Of a stretch of DNA of 64,000 bases, positions 53,225 to 62,349 are shown piece after piece. The stretch is from positions 1 through 64,000 of the forward strand of contig NZ_JOEH01000020.1 of assembly GCF_000719095.1 (NCBI RefSeq), read 5' to 3'. The stretch comes from Streptacidiphilus jeojiense (GTDB lineage: Bacteria > Actinomycetota > Actinomycetes > Streptomycetales > Streptomycetaceae). The notes below the pieces were generated by a model that saw only the letters and a list, made by a program, of their open reading frames with translations, had not been told where the DNA came from and did not search any database. Made by a program: the position numbers and the translations under genes. The stretch's first letter is position 1. Each line of letters begins with the position of its first letter.

Positions 53225-53866
53225 TTACCGGCCCATGGCGTCCGGGCGTGCGGCGGCGACGAGTTGGGGGCCCCAGACCGGGTCGTGGGCGACGTCGGGT
53301 AGGACGGCGACCACGGTCCCGGTGTGTTCCGCATGGACCATGGCGCCGCCGCCGATGTAGACGCCCACGTGGTGCACCGGGCCGCCGGGGTGGGCGAAGA
53401 ACAGCAGGTCGCCGGGGATCAGCTGGTCCAGCGGTACCTGGGGGTCGGTGGCCAGCTGGTCCACGCTGTAGTGCGGAAGCCGGATCCTGCCGCCGCTGCC
53501 CTGGTACCAGGCGAACAGGGCCAGCCCGCTGCAGTCGAACCCGACCGTGTGGTCGGCCATGCACACGCCCTGCAGGTAGCCGTTGGTCCCGTCGCAGAAG
53601 CCGAGCGACGGACCCTGCGGACCGCCCCCGCCCCAGGCGTACGGCGTCCCCAGCTCGTGCAGGGCGGCGGCCACGACCCGCTGTCCCGTGTCGCGTTCGC
53701 CCACGGTCGAGGTCGCTGCCGGCCCGTCGCAGGCGAATGCCGCACCGGCCGCGGAGATCCACAGGAGCAGCGCGAACACGGTGGCGGTGACGGCACCGCG
53801 GCGCGGGCGGTCGCGATGGCGTCGGCGGCGATGGTGTCGGTGGCGGGGGGCGTGCGTGACATCCAC
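53225..53866 (-). CDS. Exported NlpC/P60 peptidoglycan hydrolase
   Basis: A 213-residue cell-wall peptidase. A basic N-terminus and a hydrophobic segment (TATVFALLLWISAAGAAFA) serve as signal peptide. The NlpC/P60 domain has ALHELGTPYAWGGGGP, the catalytic Cys in VGFDCSGLALFAWYQGSGG, PGDLLFFAHPGGPVHHVGVYIGGGAMVHAEHTG (catalytic His), full length for the fold. It cleaves peptide cross-links outside the membrane. The GTG at 53866 is uncertain; upstream sequence has no motif. Confidence 0.88.
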   Translation of the reverse strand: MDVTHAPRHRHHRRRRHRDRPRRGAVTATVFALLLWISAAGAAFACDGPAATSTVGERDTGQRVVAAALHELGTPYAWGGGGPQGPSLGFCDGTNGYLQGVCMADHTVGFDCSGLALFAWYQGSGGRIRLPHYSVDQLATDPQVPLDQLIPGDLLFFAHPGGPVHHVGVYIGGGAMVHAEHTGTVVAVLPDVAHDPVWGPQLVAAARPDAMGR

Positions 53867-53939
53867 CCTCGCATTCCACCGCCCCGGCGGTGCAGACCAC
53901 CGCCATGCGGCCATCGGTGGGCGCGTCCGCCGTCCCCGC

Positions 53940-54572
53940 TCACCCCGCCGTGGCGGTCCCGTTCTGCGCCAGCATCCGGACGAAGCCGTCGATCAGCACG
54001 GTGACGCCGAAGTCGAAGGCCCGGTCGGCGCGGCTGGGCCCGGCCGGCTGGGCGGCCAGGGCGGCGGCCAGCCGGGGTGCGTGCGCGTCGGCCGGGATGG
54101 CCCACATCACCTCGGGGGCGGCCAGGTCCAGGGCTGCGCCCAGCACGAAGTTCTCGAAGGCGGTGAGCGCGGCCATGATGTCCGGCGGTGAGAAGCCGGC
54201 CCGCTCCATCAGTGCCACCAGCCGCTCGTAGCAGTCCAGCACCTCGGGTGCGCGTACCGGTTCGCCGGTCAGCAGCGGCACCACATGCGGGTGCGCCGCG
54301 AAGGCGGCCCGGTAGGAGTAGGCGAAGGCCCGCAGCGCGGGCTCCCAGGGCCGGTCGTCGAGCAGGGTCGCGTCGATCTCCCGGCCGACGCGGGCGCGCA
54401 GCAGTTCCACGATGCCCGAGCGCCCGTCGACGTGGTGGTAGATGGAGGCGGTCTGCACGCCGAGCCGCCGGGCCATCTCCGGGACGGTGAAGTCCCCGGT
54501 CTCGTCGACCAGTTCCAGGGCCACCTCGGCGATCCGCTCCAGGTCCAGCAGTGCCTTGCGGGGTCGTGCCAT
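53940..54572 (-). CDS. TetR-family transcriptional regulator
   Basis: A 210-residue regulator. The helix-turn-helix domain includes LDLERIAEVALELVDETGDFTVPEMARRLGVQTASIYHHVDGRSGI in outline, followed by a TetR_C-type ligand domain (RAFAYSYRAAFAAHPHVVPLLTGEPVRAPEVLDCYERLV). It is divergent from the APC permease/amidohydrolase operon with a clear palindrome between them (54641-54665), its likely site. It probably senses the transported substrate. Confidence 0.92.
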   Translation of the reverse strand: MARPRKALLDLERIAEVALELVDETGDFTVPEMARRLGVQTASIYHHVDGRSGIVELLRARVGREIDATLLDDRPWEPALRAFAYSYRAAFAAHPHVVPLLTGEPVRAPEVLDCYERLVALMERAGFSPPDIMAALTAFENFVLGAALDLAAPEVMWAIPADAHAPRLAAALAAQPAGPSRADRAFDFGVTVLIDGFVRMLAQNGTATAG

Positions 54573-54640
54573 CGGAACCTCTCCTCCTCGAGTGACGGGG
54601 GTCACTTGGCGTGGACCGCTGTCGAGGCTATATTGCCGGA

Positions 54641-54665
54641 AACCTAAATCTAATCGGTTTAGGTT
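54641..54665. promoter_or_regulatory. TetR-type operator between regulator and permease
   Basis: AACCTAAA (54641-54648) and TTTAGGTT (54658-54665) are perfect 8-bp arms around TCTAATCGG. It lies 24 bp before the permease ATG and 70 bp before the TetR ATG, so one bound regulator could control both. Confidence 0.75.
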
Positions 54666-54689
54666 AACCCCCACACGGAAGGCTTCCGG

Positions 54690-56135
54690 ATGGAGCCAGA
54701 ACTGCGCCGCGGCACGCTCGGCACCGGTGACATCGCGTTCTTCGTGATCTCCGCAGCCGCACCGCTGATGATCCTGGCCGGAGTCGCCCCCTACGCGATC
54801 CTGGTCGGCGGTATCGGCGCGCCCTCCGCATACCTGATCGCCGGGATCGTGCTCACGGTCTTCGCGGTCGGGTTCACCACGATGTCCCGCTACGTCTCCA
54901 ACGCCGGGGCGTTCTACGCCTACATCACCAAGGGGCTCGGCCGCCCGGCCGGGGTCGCCGCGGCCGTGCTCGCCCTGGTGTCATACAACGGCGTCCAGAT
55001 CGGCATGTACGGGCTGCTCGGCAGCGCGGCGCAGAGCACCGTTCAGTCCATGCTCGGGGTGGACATCCCCTGGCCCTACTACGCGCTGACCGGCGTCGCC
55101 CTGGTCTGGTTCGCCGGCTACCGCAGCATCGAGTTCGGCGCCAGGCTGCTGGGCGTACTGATGCTGGCCGAGTCCGGCATCCTGGTGCTGCTTGCCGTCG
55201 CCGTCCTGCTCAAGGGTGGCGCGCACGGCCTGGACCTGCGCTCCTACGCGCCGAAGAACGTGTTCAACGGTTCCACCAGCTCGCTGCTGGTGTTCGCCTT
55301 CGCCGCCTTCATGGGCTTCGAGTCGACCGCCATCTACCGCTCCGAGGCGCGCGACCCCCGCCGCACCATCCCGCGCGCCACCTACATCGCGGTGGCCTTC
55401 CTCGGCCTGTTCTACAGCTTCGTCGCCTGGGCGATCATCCAGGGCTTCGGCTCCTCCTACGTGCAGGCCGCAGCCGCCAAGGACCCCGCCGGACTGGTCT
55501 TCACCGAGATGGACAGCTACGTCGGTACCTGGGCCACCGACACGATGCACGTGCTGATCCTCAGCAGCAGCCTCGCCTCGCTGCTGGCCTTCCACAACGC
55601 CATCAACCGCTACACCAAGGCCATCGCCGACGAGGGCATGCTCCCGGCCCGGCTCGCCTCGGTCCACCCGCGCACCGGCTCGCCCCACCTGGCCGGCGGG
55701 CTGCAGACGCTGATGTCCGTGGTGGTGGTCACCGCCTTCGCCGTCGCCGGTCTGGACCCGTACCTGAAGCTGCTGTTCTGGGTGAACACCCCCGGTGTGA
55801 TCGGCCTGGTGCTGCTCCAGGTCGGGGTGGCGATCGCGGTCCCGGTCTACTTCCGCCGCATCGACCACGACGAGAGCGTCTGGCGCACCGTGGTCGCGCC
55901 GGTGCTGGCCGCCATCGGCATGGTCACCGCCCTGTATCTGATGATCTCCAAGATCTCGCTGCTGACCGGGGCCTCCGGCAGCATCAACACGGTGCTCGTC
56001 GGCCTGGTGCCGGTGGTCATCGTGGCCGGCCTCGGCCTGGCCCTGTGGCTGCGGGCCAAGCGCCCGCAGGTGTACGCACGACTGGGCGCCGAGCCGCCGG
56101 TCGTCGAGGAAGAGGAAGAACTTGTCCACAGCTGA
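54690..56135 (+). CDS. APC-superfamily amino acid permease
   Basis: A 481-residue membrane transporter with about twelve hydrophobic segments: LGTGDIAFFVISAAAPLMILAGVAP, FYAYITKGLGRPAGVAAA, FAFAAFMGFESTAIYRSEARDPRRTIPRATY, FHNAINRYTKAIADEGMLPARLASVHPRTGSPHLA. The GFEST and DEGMLP motifs place it among amino acid/polyamine permeases. The C-terminus is acidic (VVEEEEELVHS). The amidohydrolase gene starts within its last codons, suggesting uptake followed by hydrolysis of one substrate. Regulated by the divergent TetR protein. Confidence 0.92.
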   Translation: MEPELRRGTLGTGDIAFFVISAAAPLMILAGVAPYAILVGGIGAPSAYLIAGIVLTVFAVGFTTMSRYVSNAGAFYAYITKGLGRPAGVAAAVLALVSYNGVQIGMYGLLGSAAQSTVQSMLGVDIPWPYYALTGVALVWFAGYRSIEFGARLLGVLMLAESGILVLLAVAVLLKGGAHGLDLRSYAPKNVFNGSTSSLLVFAFAAFMGFESTAIYRSEARDPRRTIPRATYIAVAFLGLFYSFVAWAIIQGFGSSYVQAAAAKDPAGLVFTEMDSYVGTWATDTMHVLILSSSLASLLAFHNAINRYTKAIADEGMLPARLASVHPRTGSPHLAGGLQTLMSVVVVTAFAVAGLDPYLKLLFWVNTPGVIGLVLLQVGVAIAVPVYFRRIDHDESVWRTVVAPVLAAIGMVTALYLMISKISLLTGASGSINTVLVGLVPVVIVAGLGLALWLRAKRPQVYARLGAEPPVVEEEEELVHS

Positions 56136-57777
56136 CTCCACCGCCGCCCCCGCCGCCCCCGCCCCCGCCCCCGCCGCCGTTGCCGGGGCCGACTCCATCC
56201 TCACCGGCGCCCTGGTGCACACCCTGGACCCGGCCGCGCCCGGCCCGAGCCGGGTGCAGGCGGTGGCCGTCAAGGACGGAACCATCGTCGCGGTCGGCGA
56301 CCCCGCACAGGTGGCGGCCGACTGGCGCGGAGCCGCCACCACCGTGCACGACCTCCAAGGTGCCACGCTCACACCGGGCCTGACCGACGGTCACCTGCAC
56401 CCGGTCATGGGGGCGAGCTCCTTCACCGGCCTGGACCTGTCCGCCTGCCGCAGCATCGCCGACCTGCGCTCGGCGCTGGCCGGCGCGGTCCGCGACACCG
56501 CCCGCGGCGAGTGGATCACCGGCTACGGGCTCGATCACAACGCCTTCGAGGGCGCGGCCGTCAGCAACGCCCTGATCGACGACGTCCTGGACGGCATCCC
56601 CGCCCTGCTGCTGCTCTACGACGCCCACTCGGCGCTGGCCGGCTCCGCCGCGCTGCGGGCCGCCGGGATCGACGGGCCGCGCAGCTTCGCCAGCCGCTCG
56701 GAGATCGTCTGCGACCCGTCCGGAACCCCCACCGGGCACCTGCTGGAGGACGGCGCGATCGGCCTGGTCCGCCGGGTGATGCCGGTGGCCGACCTGGGCG
56801 AGCGCCGGGCCCGGGTGCTGGAACTGCTGCAGTCCATGGCCGCCGTCGGCCTGACGGGTGGTCATGTGATGGACTGCGAGGGCGACTCGCTGGAACTGAT
56901 CGCCGGGATCGAGGACCTGCCGCTGCGGCTGCGGATCGCCCCCTGGGCCATGCCCGGCGACATCGACGCCCAGGTCGAGCACCTGCTGGCGCTGCGCGGC
57001 ACCGGCGGACCGCGCTGGAGCGTGGACGCGGTGAAGTTCTTCGTCGACGGCACCGTCGAGGGCGGCACCGCCTGGCTGGAGCGGGCCGACTGCCACGGCC
57101 AGGGCACCGACTCCTTCTGGCACGACCCGGCCGACTACACCAGGGCCGTCCGCCGCCTGGACGCGGGCGGGATGCAGACCGCCACCCACGCCATCGGCGA
57201 CGCCGGCGTACGGCACGCGCTGGACACCCTGGCCGGCGCGGCCCGCACGGTGCGGCACCGCATCGAGCACATCGAGACGCTGCCCTACGAGCAGATCCGG
57301 CGCTTCGCCGAACTGGACGTGGCGGCGTCCATGCAGCCCACCCACACCGCCTACACCAGGGCCGACCGCAGCGACCAGTGGTCCCTGCGGCTCGGCCCGG
57401 AACGCGCCGGCCGGGCCTGGTGCTGCCGCGACCTGCGGGACACCGGGGCCACCCTGGTGCTCGGTTCGGACTGGCCGATCGCCCACTTCGACCCGCGCCA
57501 GGTGCTGGCCACCGCCCAGCTGCGCAGACTGCCCGGCACCGACAGCGAACCCGTGCTGCCCGCCCAGGGGCTCACCGCGCTGATGGCACTGGAGGGCATG
57601 ACCAGCCACGCCGCCCACGCCACCGGCCAGGGGCACCTCTCGGGCCGGATCGCCCCCGGTTACCGGGCCGACCTCACCGCCTTCGCGGTGGACCCGCTCA
57701 CCGCGCCCCCGGACGAGCTGGCCGACGCCCCGATCCGGCTCACCATGGTCGACGGAGCCGTCACCCACCGCAGCTGA
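56122..57777 (+). CDS. YtcJ-like metal-dependent amidohydrolase
   Basis: A 551-residue amidohydrolase. Metal and active-site motifs are LTPGLTDGHLHPVMG (H-x-H), VKFFVDGTVEGGTAWL (with K/E positions), TATHAIGDAGVRHAL, HRIEHIE, and LGSDWPIAHFDPRQ (D). The layout is that of the Amidohydro_3/YtcJ group acting on N-acyl or formyl amines. An Ala/Pro-rich leader of about 20 residues is non-catalytic. The likely start is TTG at 56122, overlapping the permease by 14 bp, with AGAGGAAGAA in front; no better start fits the coupled layout. Confidence 0.88.
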   Translation: MSTADSTAAPAAPAPAPAAVAGADSILTGALVHTLDPAAPGPSRVQAVAVKDGTIVAVGDPAQVAADWRGAATTVHDLQGATLTPGLTDGHLHPVMGASSFTGLDLSACRSIADLRSALAGAVRDTARGEWITGYGLDHNAFEGAAVSNALIDDVLDGIPALLLLYDAHSALAGSAALRAAGIDGPRSFASRSEIVCDPSGTPTGHLLEDGAIGLVRRVMPVADLGERRARVLELLQSMAAVGLTGGHVMDCEGDSLELIAGIEDLPLRLRIAPWAMPGDIDAQVEHLLALRGTGGPRWSVDAVKFFVDGTVEGGTAWLERADCHGQGTDSFWHDPADYTRAVRRLDAGGMQTATHAIGDAGVRHALDTLAGAARTVRHRIEHIETLPYEQIRRFAELDVAASMQPTHTAYTRADRSDQWSLRLGPERAGRAWCCRDLRDTGATLVLGSDWPIAHFDPRQVLATAQLRRLPGTDSEPVLPAQGLTALMALEGMTSHAAHATGQGHLSGRIAPGYRADLTAFAVDPLTAPPDELADAPIRLTMVDGAVTHRS

Positions 57778-57853
57778 GCGGCCGAGGAGGAGTTCCACCG
57801 ACGTCCGAAGGTAATCTGGGGCCGACTCCACCCCCGAGCACCGAGGATCCTCC

Positions 57854-59251
57854 ATGGCCCCCGCCGGCGCATCCGACCCGAGGGACCCGTTGCCCGGGTA
57901 CCTCGCCGGGCTGGACCACGAGGCCCTGGTCGCACTGCTGCTGGAGGCCGCGCACCACGATCGGGAACTGGGGGAGCGGCTGCGGTCGGCGGCGGCAAGG
58001 ACGGCGCTGCGCGAGGTCGGCGACGATCCGGCGGCGGTGGGGGCCGCCGTCGAGGCGGCGCTGCGGCCGGTCGGCGAACTCGACGGCCCGGGCACCCGGC
58101 TCTATGCCGAGCAGGTCCGCGCGGTGGTCGGACTCCTCCGCAGCACCCTGCCGGGCGGTGACGCCGCCCTCGTGGTGCGGCTCGCGCAGCAGGCGGTCGA
58201 GCAGGTCGGTGCGGCGGCGGTCCGGGCCGACGACTCCTCGGGGGATTTGGCCGCCGCGGCCGAGGACCTCGCCGCACTGCACCTGGACGCCTGCCGGGAG
58301 AGCCGCCCCGACCCGGCGGAGCTCGGCCACTGGCTGGCCGAGCGGCACCTGACGGTGGATCAGGACGTTCTGTACGGCATCGGATCCTACGCGCCGATCC
58401 TCGGCGAGCGCGGCCTCGACGCCTACAGCAGCACCCTCACCGTCCTCTGGGACCAGCCCGGAACAGCGGGCAGTCCCGCCCTGGCCCGCCGCCTCGAAGC
58501 CCTGCACACGGCCCGGGGCGACACCGACGCCCTGGTCGCCGTCCTGGCCGCCGACCTGGGACACCCCAGCCGTCATCTGCGCATCGCCGAACTGCTGGCC
58601 GCCGAGGGACGGATCGCCGAAGCCGTCGACTGGGCGGAGCAGGGCCTGGCGGCGACCCCGGCCGGCCGCGGGCCCGACGCGCCGCTGCCGGCCTTCCTGG
58701 CCCGGCACTACGGTGCGGTCGGCCGCGGCAACGAGGCCGTCGCCCTGCTCCGCGAGCAGTTCCGGCGCCGTCCGGACCACGACGCCTACCTCGCCCTGGC
58801 CGCCGCGGCGGCCCCCGCCGACGCGGCCGGGCAGCGCGAGTGGGCCCTGGGCGAACTCCACCAGCGGGCCGCCCGCCCCACCACCCGCAGCTGGGAGAAC
58901 CCCGCCTCCCCGCTGATCGAGTTCCTGCTCGCCGACGGCGACCTGGACGGGGCCTGGGCGGCCGCCCACCGCTACGCCGTCCCGCACCCGGCGCTGCTCC
59001 GCCTGGCCGAACTGCGTGCGGCCACCCACCCGGCCGACGCCGCCCCGGTCTACCGCGAGGAGATCGACCAGCAGATCGAGCAGCAGTCTCGCGAATCCTT
59101 CCGTGCCGCCGCCGACCGGACCGTCCGTCTGCGCGACCTGTACCGGGACATGGGCGCCCCGGAGCAGGGCGAGCGCATCGTCGCCGAGATCCGTGAGCTG
59201 CACCGCACCCGCGGCAGCCTGATGGCCGAGCTGGACGCCCGGGGGCTGTGA
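57854..59251 (+). CDS. DUF6880-like helical repeat protein
   Basis: A 465-residue cytosolic protein, Ala/Leu/Arg-rich and almost all helical, resembling the DUF6880 family. Visible parts are LDHEALVALLLEAAHHDRELGERLRSAAA, ADDSSGDLAAAAEDLAALHLDACRESRPDPAELGHWL, then TPR-like helices (LRIAELLAAEGRIAEAVDWAEQGLAATPAG, LARHYGAVGRGNEAVALLREQFRRRPDHDAYLAL). Relatives often occur beside SWIM zinc-finger proteins, none of which is here. Function unknown; a protein-binding scaffold is likely. GGATCCTCC-rich sequence precedes the ATG. Confidence 0.75.
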   Translation: MAPAGASDPRDPLPGYLAGLDHEALVALLLEAAHHDRELGERLRSAAARTALREVGDDPAAVGAAVEAALRPVGELDGPGTRLYAEQVRAVVGLLRSTLPGGDAALVVRLAQQAVEQVGAAAVRADDSSGDLAAAAEDLAALHLDACRESRPDPAELGHWLAERHLTVDQDVLYGIGSYAPILGERGLDAYSSTLTVLWDQPGTAGSPALARRLEALHTARGDTDALVAVLAADLGHPSRHLRIAELLAAEGRIAEAVDWAEQGLAATPAGRGPDAPLPAFLARHYGAVGRGNEAVALLREQFRRRPDHDAYLALAAAAAPADAAGQREWALGELHQRAARPTTRSWENPASPLIEFLLADGDLDGAWAAAHRYAVPHPALLRLAELRAATHPADAAPVYREEIDQQIEQQSRESFRAAADRTVRLRDLYRDMGAPEQGERIVAEIRELHRTRGSLMAELDARGL

Positions 59252-59310
59252 GTCCGTCCGCCCTCGCGTCGAAACACCGCGATACCGGCCCCCGGGCCTA
59301 ACCTGGCCGT

Positions 59311-59661
59311 GTGATCAATGGCGCGCATCTCATCGTCTACAGCCGCGACGCGGAAGCCGACCGGGCCTTCTTCCGGGACGTGCTGGAGTACCCGCACGTC
59401 GACGCCGGACACGGCTGGCTGATCTTCAAGCTCCCACCGGCCGAGGTCGCCGTGCATCCCACCGACGGGCCGGAGACCCAGGAACTCTTCCTGATGTGCG
59501 ACGACGTCGAGGCGACCGTCAGCAACCTCACCGCCAAGGGCGTGCAGTTCACCCAGGCGATCACCGACGAGCGCTGGGGGCGGCTGACCAGGTTCCGCCT
59601 GCCGGGCGGCAGCGAGGTGGGCATGTACCAGCCCCGCCACGAACGGGCCACCGGTCTGTGA
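59311..59661 (+). CDS. VOC (glyoxalase-like) superfamily protein
   Basis: A 116-residue single VOC domain: NGAHLIVYSRDAEADRAFFRDVLEYPHVDAGHGWLIFKLPPAEVAVHP, then LFLMCDDVEATVSNLTAKGVQFT and GRLTRFRLPGGSEVGMYQPRH. The His and Glu positions could bind a metal. Ligand unknown; many relatives are antibiotic-binding or dioxygenase-like. GTG start, without a clear ribosome site. Its stop is 14 bp from the convergent MFS gene. Confidence 0.88.
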   Translation: MINGAHLIVYSRDAEADRAFFRDVLEYPHVDAGHGWLIFKLPPAEVAVHPTDGPETQELFLMCDDVEATVSNLTAKGVQFTQAITDERWGRLTRFRLPGGSEVGMYQPRHERATGL

Positions 59662-59675
59662 GGCATGACGGCGGG

Positions 59676-61184
59676 TCACTGCAGCGCGTTCGCCGCGGGT
59701 CGGGACTGCTCCCGCGCGGCGACCTCCTCGGATCGGGCCAGCGGGCCCGGGCGCAGTAGCGTGCCGCAGACGACGGCGCCGACCGTGAAGATGCCGGCGC
59801 ACCACCAGAACACCGCGGTGTAACCGTGGACGGCCGCGGCCTGGACCAGATCCGGTGTCGGCCGCCCGTGCTGATGGGCGGTCAGATAGCGGGTGGTGGC
59901 GCCGGCCGCGATGGTGTTGAGCAGCGCGGTGCCGATCGAACCGCCGAGCTGCTGCCCGGTGTTGATGCTCGCCGAGGCCACCCCCGCGTCGCGCGGTGCC
60001 ACGCCGAAGGTGCCGGTGGCGGCCACCATGCCGAAGATGAGGCCCATACCGGCACCGGTCACCATGATCGGTCCGAGCAGCGCCGAGGCGTAGCCCGTGT
60101 GCGCACCGATCCTGGTCAGCCAGGCCATGCCAGCCGCGTTGAGCAGCATGCCGGCGAGGACCATCGGCCTGGGGCCGAACCTGGGCAGCAGCCTGGTGTT
60201 GCCCAAGGTGGCCGTGGCGCCGCTGAGCGCCACCATCGGCAGCAGGGCGACGCCGGAGCGGACCGCCGAGTACCCGAGGGTCACCTGCATGTAGTAGACC
60301 AGGAACAGGAAGACCCCGAACACGCCGGCGCCGAGGATCAGCACGGTGAGATAGGCGCCGGCGCGGTTGCGGTCGAGCACCACGCGGGGCGGCAGCAGCG
60401 GCTGCGCGGCGCGGGACTGCCAGAGCGCGAAGACGATCAGCAGCGCGACGCCGGCGGCCAGGAAGCCCCAGGTCGCAGCGGTGCCCCAGCCGTGCGAGGC
60501 GGCCCTGGAGAAGCCGAAGACCAGGCAGAACATCCCGCCGGACACCGCCACCACACCCGGGACGTCCAGCCGCCCGCCCGGCGTCCGCTCCTGCCGGCCC
60601 ACCAGCAGCGCGCCCCCGACGACCGCGATCACGGCGAAGACCACATTGACGTACATGCACCAGCGCCAGGACAGGTAGGAGGTCAGCACACCGCCGATCA
60701 GCAGCCCCAGACCCCCGCCGGCGGCCGCGACCGCGCCGTAGACGCCGAACGCCTTGGCCCGCTCCTTCGGGTCCTTGAAGGTCGTGGCCAGCAATGACAG
60801 TGCCGACGGTGCCAGCAGCGCGCCGAAGACCCCCTGGGCGGCGCGCGCGGTCACCAGCATCGAGAAGTCGACCGCGGCACCGCCGACGGCGGAGGCGGCG
60901 GCGAAGCCGATGAGGCCGGTCAGGAAGGTCACCTTGCGGCCGACCAGGTCGGCCAGCCGTCCGCAGAACAGCAGCAGGCCCCCGAACGCCAGCGCGTACG
61001 CGGTCACGACCCACTGCCTGTCGGCGGTGCTGAACCTCAGCGCGCTCTGCGCCGACGGCAGCGCGAGGTTCATCACGGTCAGGTCGAGCACGACCATGAG
61101 CTGCGCGACGGCGATGACGGCGAGCACCCGCCACCGCCTGGGATCCGCCGCCGCCGCTGCGGGAACTGCACTGTGTGCTGCCAC
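59676..61184 (-). CDS. MFS drug exporter (DHA2, 14-TM type)
   Basis: A 502-residue membrane exporter with about fourteen segments: RWRVLAVIAVAQLMVVLDLTVMNLALPSAQ (motif D1), WVVTAYALAFGGLLLFCGRLADLVGRKVTF (motif A), FGALLAPSALSLLATTFKDPKERAKAFGVYGAVAAAGGGLGLLIGGVLT (motifs B and C). These are the marks of EmrB/QacA-type H+-driven drug exporters. The GTG at 61184 has AAGGAG six bases before it. A promoter with an ECF41-type signature lies just upstream (61245-61271), so the divergent ECF sigma factor probably controls it. Confidence 0.93.
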   Translation of the reverse strand: MAAHSAVPAAAAADPRRWRVLAVIAVAQLMVVLDLTVMNLALPSAQSALRFSTADRQWVVTAYALAFGGLLLFCGRLADLVGRKVTFLTGLIGFAAASAVGGAAVDFSMLVTARAAQGVFGALLAPSALSLLATTFKDPKERAKAFGVYGAVAAAGGGLGLLIGGVLTSYLSWRWCMYVNVVFAVIAVVGGALLVGRQERTPGGRLDVPGVVAVSGGMFCLVFGFSRAASHGWGTAATWGFLAAGVALLIVFALWQSRAAQPLLPPRVVLDRNRAGAYLTVLILGAGVFGVFLFLVYYMQVTLGYSAVRSGVALLPMVALSGATATLGNTRLLPRFGPRPMVLAGMLLNAAGMAWLTRIGAHTGYASALLGPIMVTGAGMGLIFGMVAATGTFGVAPRDAGVASASINTGQQLGGSIGTALLNTIAAGATTRYLTAHQHGRPTPDLVQAAAVHGYTAVFWWCAGIFTVGAVVCGTLLRPGPLARSEEVAAREQSRPAANALQ

Positions 61185-61244
61185 GATTGACTCCTTGTTG
61201 GATGGTTGGACCGACGGGATCGGGGTGCCGACCGGCGACCATGA

Positions 61245-61271
61245 GACGTCGGTGACCCGGGAGCTGTGACA
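61245..61271 (-). promoter_or_regulatory. ECF41-type promoter of the MFS gene
   Basis: On the minus strand TGTCACA (61271-61265) is followed by 16 bases and CGTC (61248-61245), the bipartite signature I recall for ECF41 sigma factors, about 60 bp before the exporter start. The same arrangement, with the same spacing, occurs on the plus strand at 61307-61333. Confidence 0.75.
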
Positions 61272-61306
61272 GCGGCCGCCATGTGACCAGGGCCACCGGC
61301 CGTGGA

Positions 61307-61333
61307 TGTCACAGGGCGGTGGCGACCGGCGTC
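61307..61333 (+). promoter_or_regulatory. ECF41-type promoter of the sigma factor gene
   Basis: TGTCACA (61307-61313), 16 bases, CGTC (61330-61333), about 47 bp before the sigma factor ATG. It matches the minus-strand copy, pointing to autoregulation. Confidence 0.75.
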
Positions 61334-61379
61334 TCGTGCCTGTGGCAGTGCTGGGAGTGCGAACAGGCGGGAGCCAGGC

Positions 61380-62318
61380 ATGGACGAGCAGAGCGAACCG
61401 ACGACGGACACGGCCGAACCGCTCGGTCGCGCGGACCGGGTGGACTCCGCCACCCAGGCGTTCGTGGCCCACCGCAACCTGCTGTTCACCGTGGCCTACG
61501 AGATGCTCGGCTCGGCCACCGACGCCGAGGACGTCCTCCAGGAGACCTGGCTGCGCTGGGTCGGCGTCGATCCCGGCACCGTGCGGGACCGGCGTGCCTA
61601 CCTGGTGCGCATCGTCACCCGGCAGGCGCTGGACCGGCTGCGTGCGCTGGGCCGGCGCAAGGAGTCCTACGTCGGCCCGTGGCTGCCCGAGCCGTTGCTG
61701 ACCGCGCCCGATGTGGCCGATGACGTCGAGCTCGCGGAGAGCGTCTCGATGGCGATGCTGCTGGTGCTGGAGACGCTCGCGCCGACCGAGCGGGCCGTGT
61801 TCGTGCTGCGCGAGGTGTTCGATCTGGACTACGACGAGATCGCCGAGGCCGTGGCCAAGACCCCTGCCGCCGTACGCCAGATCGCCCACCGGGCACGGGC
61901 ACACGTGGCCGCGCGCCGACCCCGCGGCACCCCCTCCCCGGCCGAGACCCGGGCCGTGGTCCAGGCCTTCCGGCAGGCGGTCGAGACCGGTGACCTGCAG
62001 CGCCTGCTCGACATCCTCGCGCCGGACGTGGTCGCCCTGAGCGACGGCGGCGGAGTCAGGCAGGCCCTGCTGCGCCCGGTGGTGGGCGCCGGCAAGGTGG
62101 CCCGCTTGGTGACCCTCGGCTGGTACCGGCCGCACGGCAGGAGGTCCGTCGAGCCGATCCAGCTCAACGGCAGCCCGGCGCTGCTGGTCCGGCTCGACGG
62201 GGAGGTCGACGGGGTGCTGGCGGTCCGGATCGAGAACGGACGGATCACCGGCCTCTACGGCGTGCGCAATCCCGAGAAGCTGTCGCGGGTGGAGCGGGAG
62301 ACCGCCGTGAGCCGCTGA
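61380..62318 (+). CDS. ECF41-family RNA polymerase sigma factor (SigJ-like)
   Basis: A 312-residue sigma factor. Residues about 25-90 are region 2 (FTVAYEMLGSATDAEDVLQETWLRW), 120-180 region 4 (TLAPTERAVFVLREVFDLDYDEIAEAVAKTPAAVRQIAHRARAHV). The link contains WLPEP (101-105), and the C-terminal SnoaL-like domain has DGGG (near 221) and NGSPA (near 262), the three marks of ECF41 proteins, whose C-terminal domain tunes activity instead of an anti-sigma factor. It is divergent from an MFS exporter rather than the more usual carboxymuconolactone decarboxylase-type partner. AGCCAGGC precedes the ATG. Confidence 0.93.
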   Translation: MDEQSEPTTDTAEPLGRADRVDSATQAFVAHRNLLFTVAYEMLGSATDAEDVLQETWLRWVGVDPGTVRDRRAYLVRIVTRQALDRLRALGRRKESYVGPWLPEPLLTAPDVADDVELAESVSMAMLLVLETLAPTERAVFVLREVFDLDYDEIAEAVAKTPAAVRQIAHRARAHVAARRPRGTPSPAETRAVVQAFRQAVETGDLQRLLDILAPDVVALSDGGGVRQALLRPVVGAGKVARLVTLGWYRPHGRRSVEPIQLNGSPALLVRLDGEVDGVLAVRIENGRITGLYGVRNPEKLSRVERETAVSR

Positions 62319-62349
62319 TGCGGCGCGGGGAAGGTCCTAGGGTGAGGGG

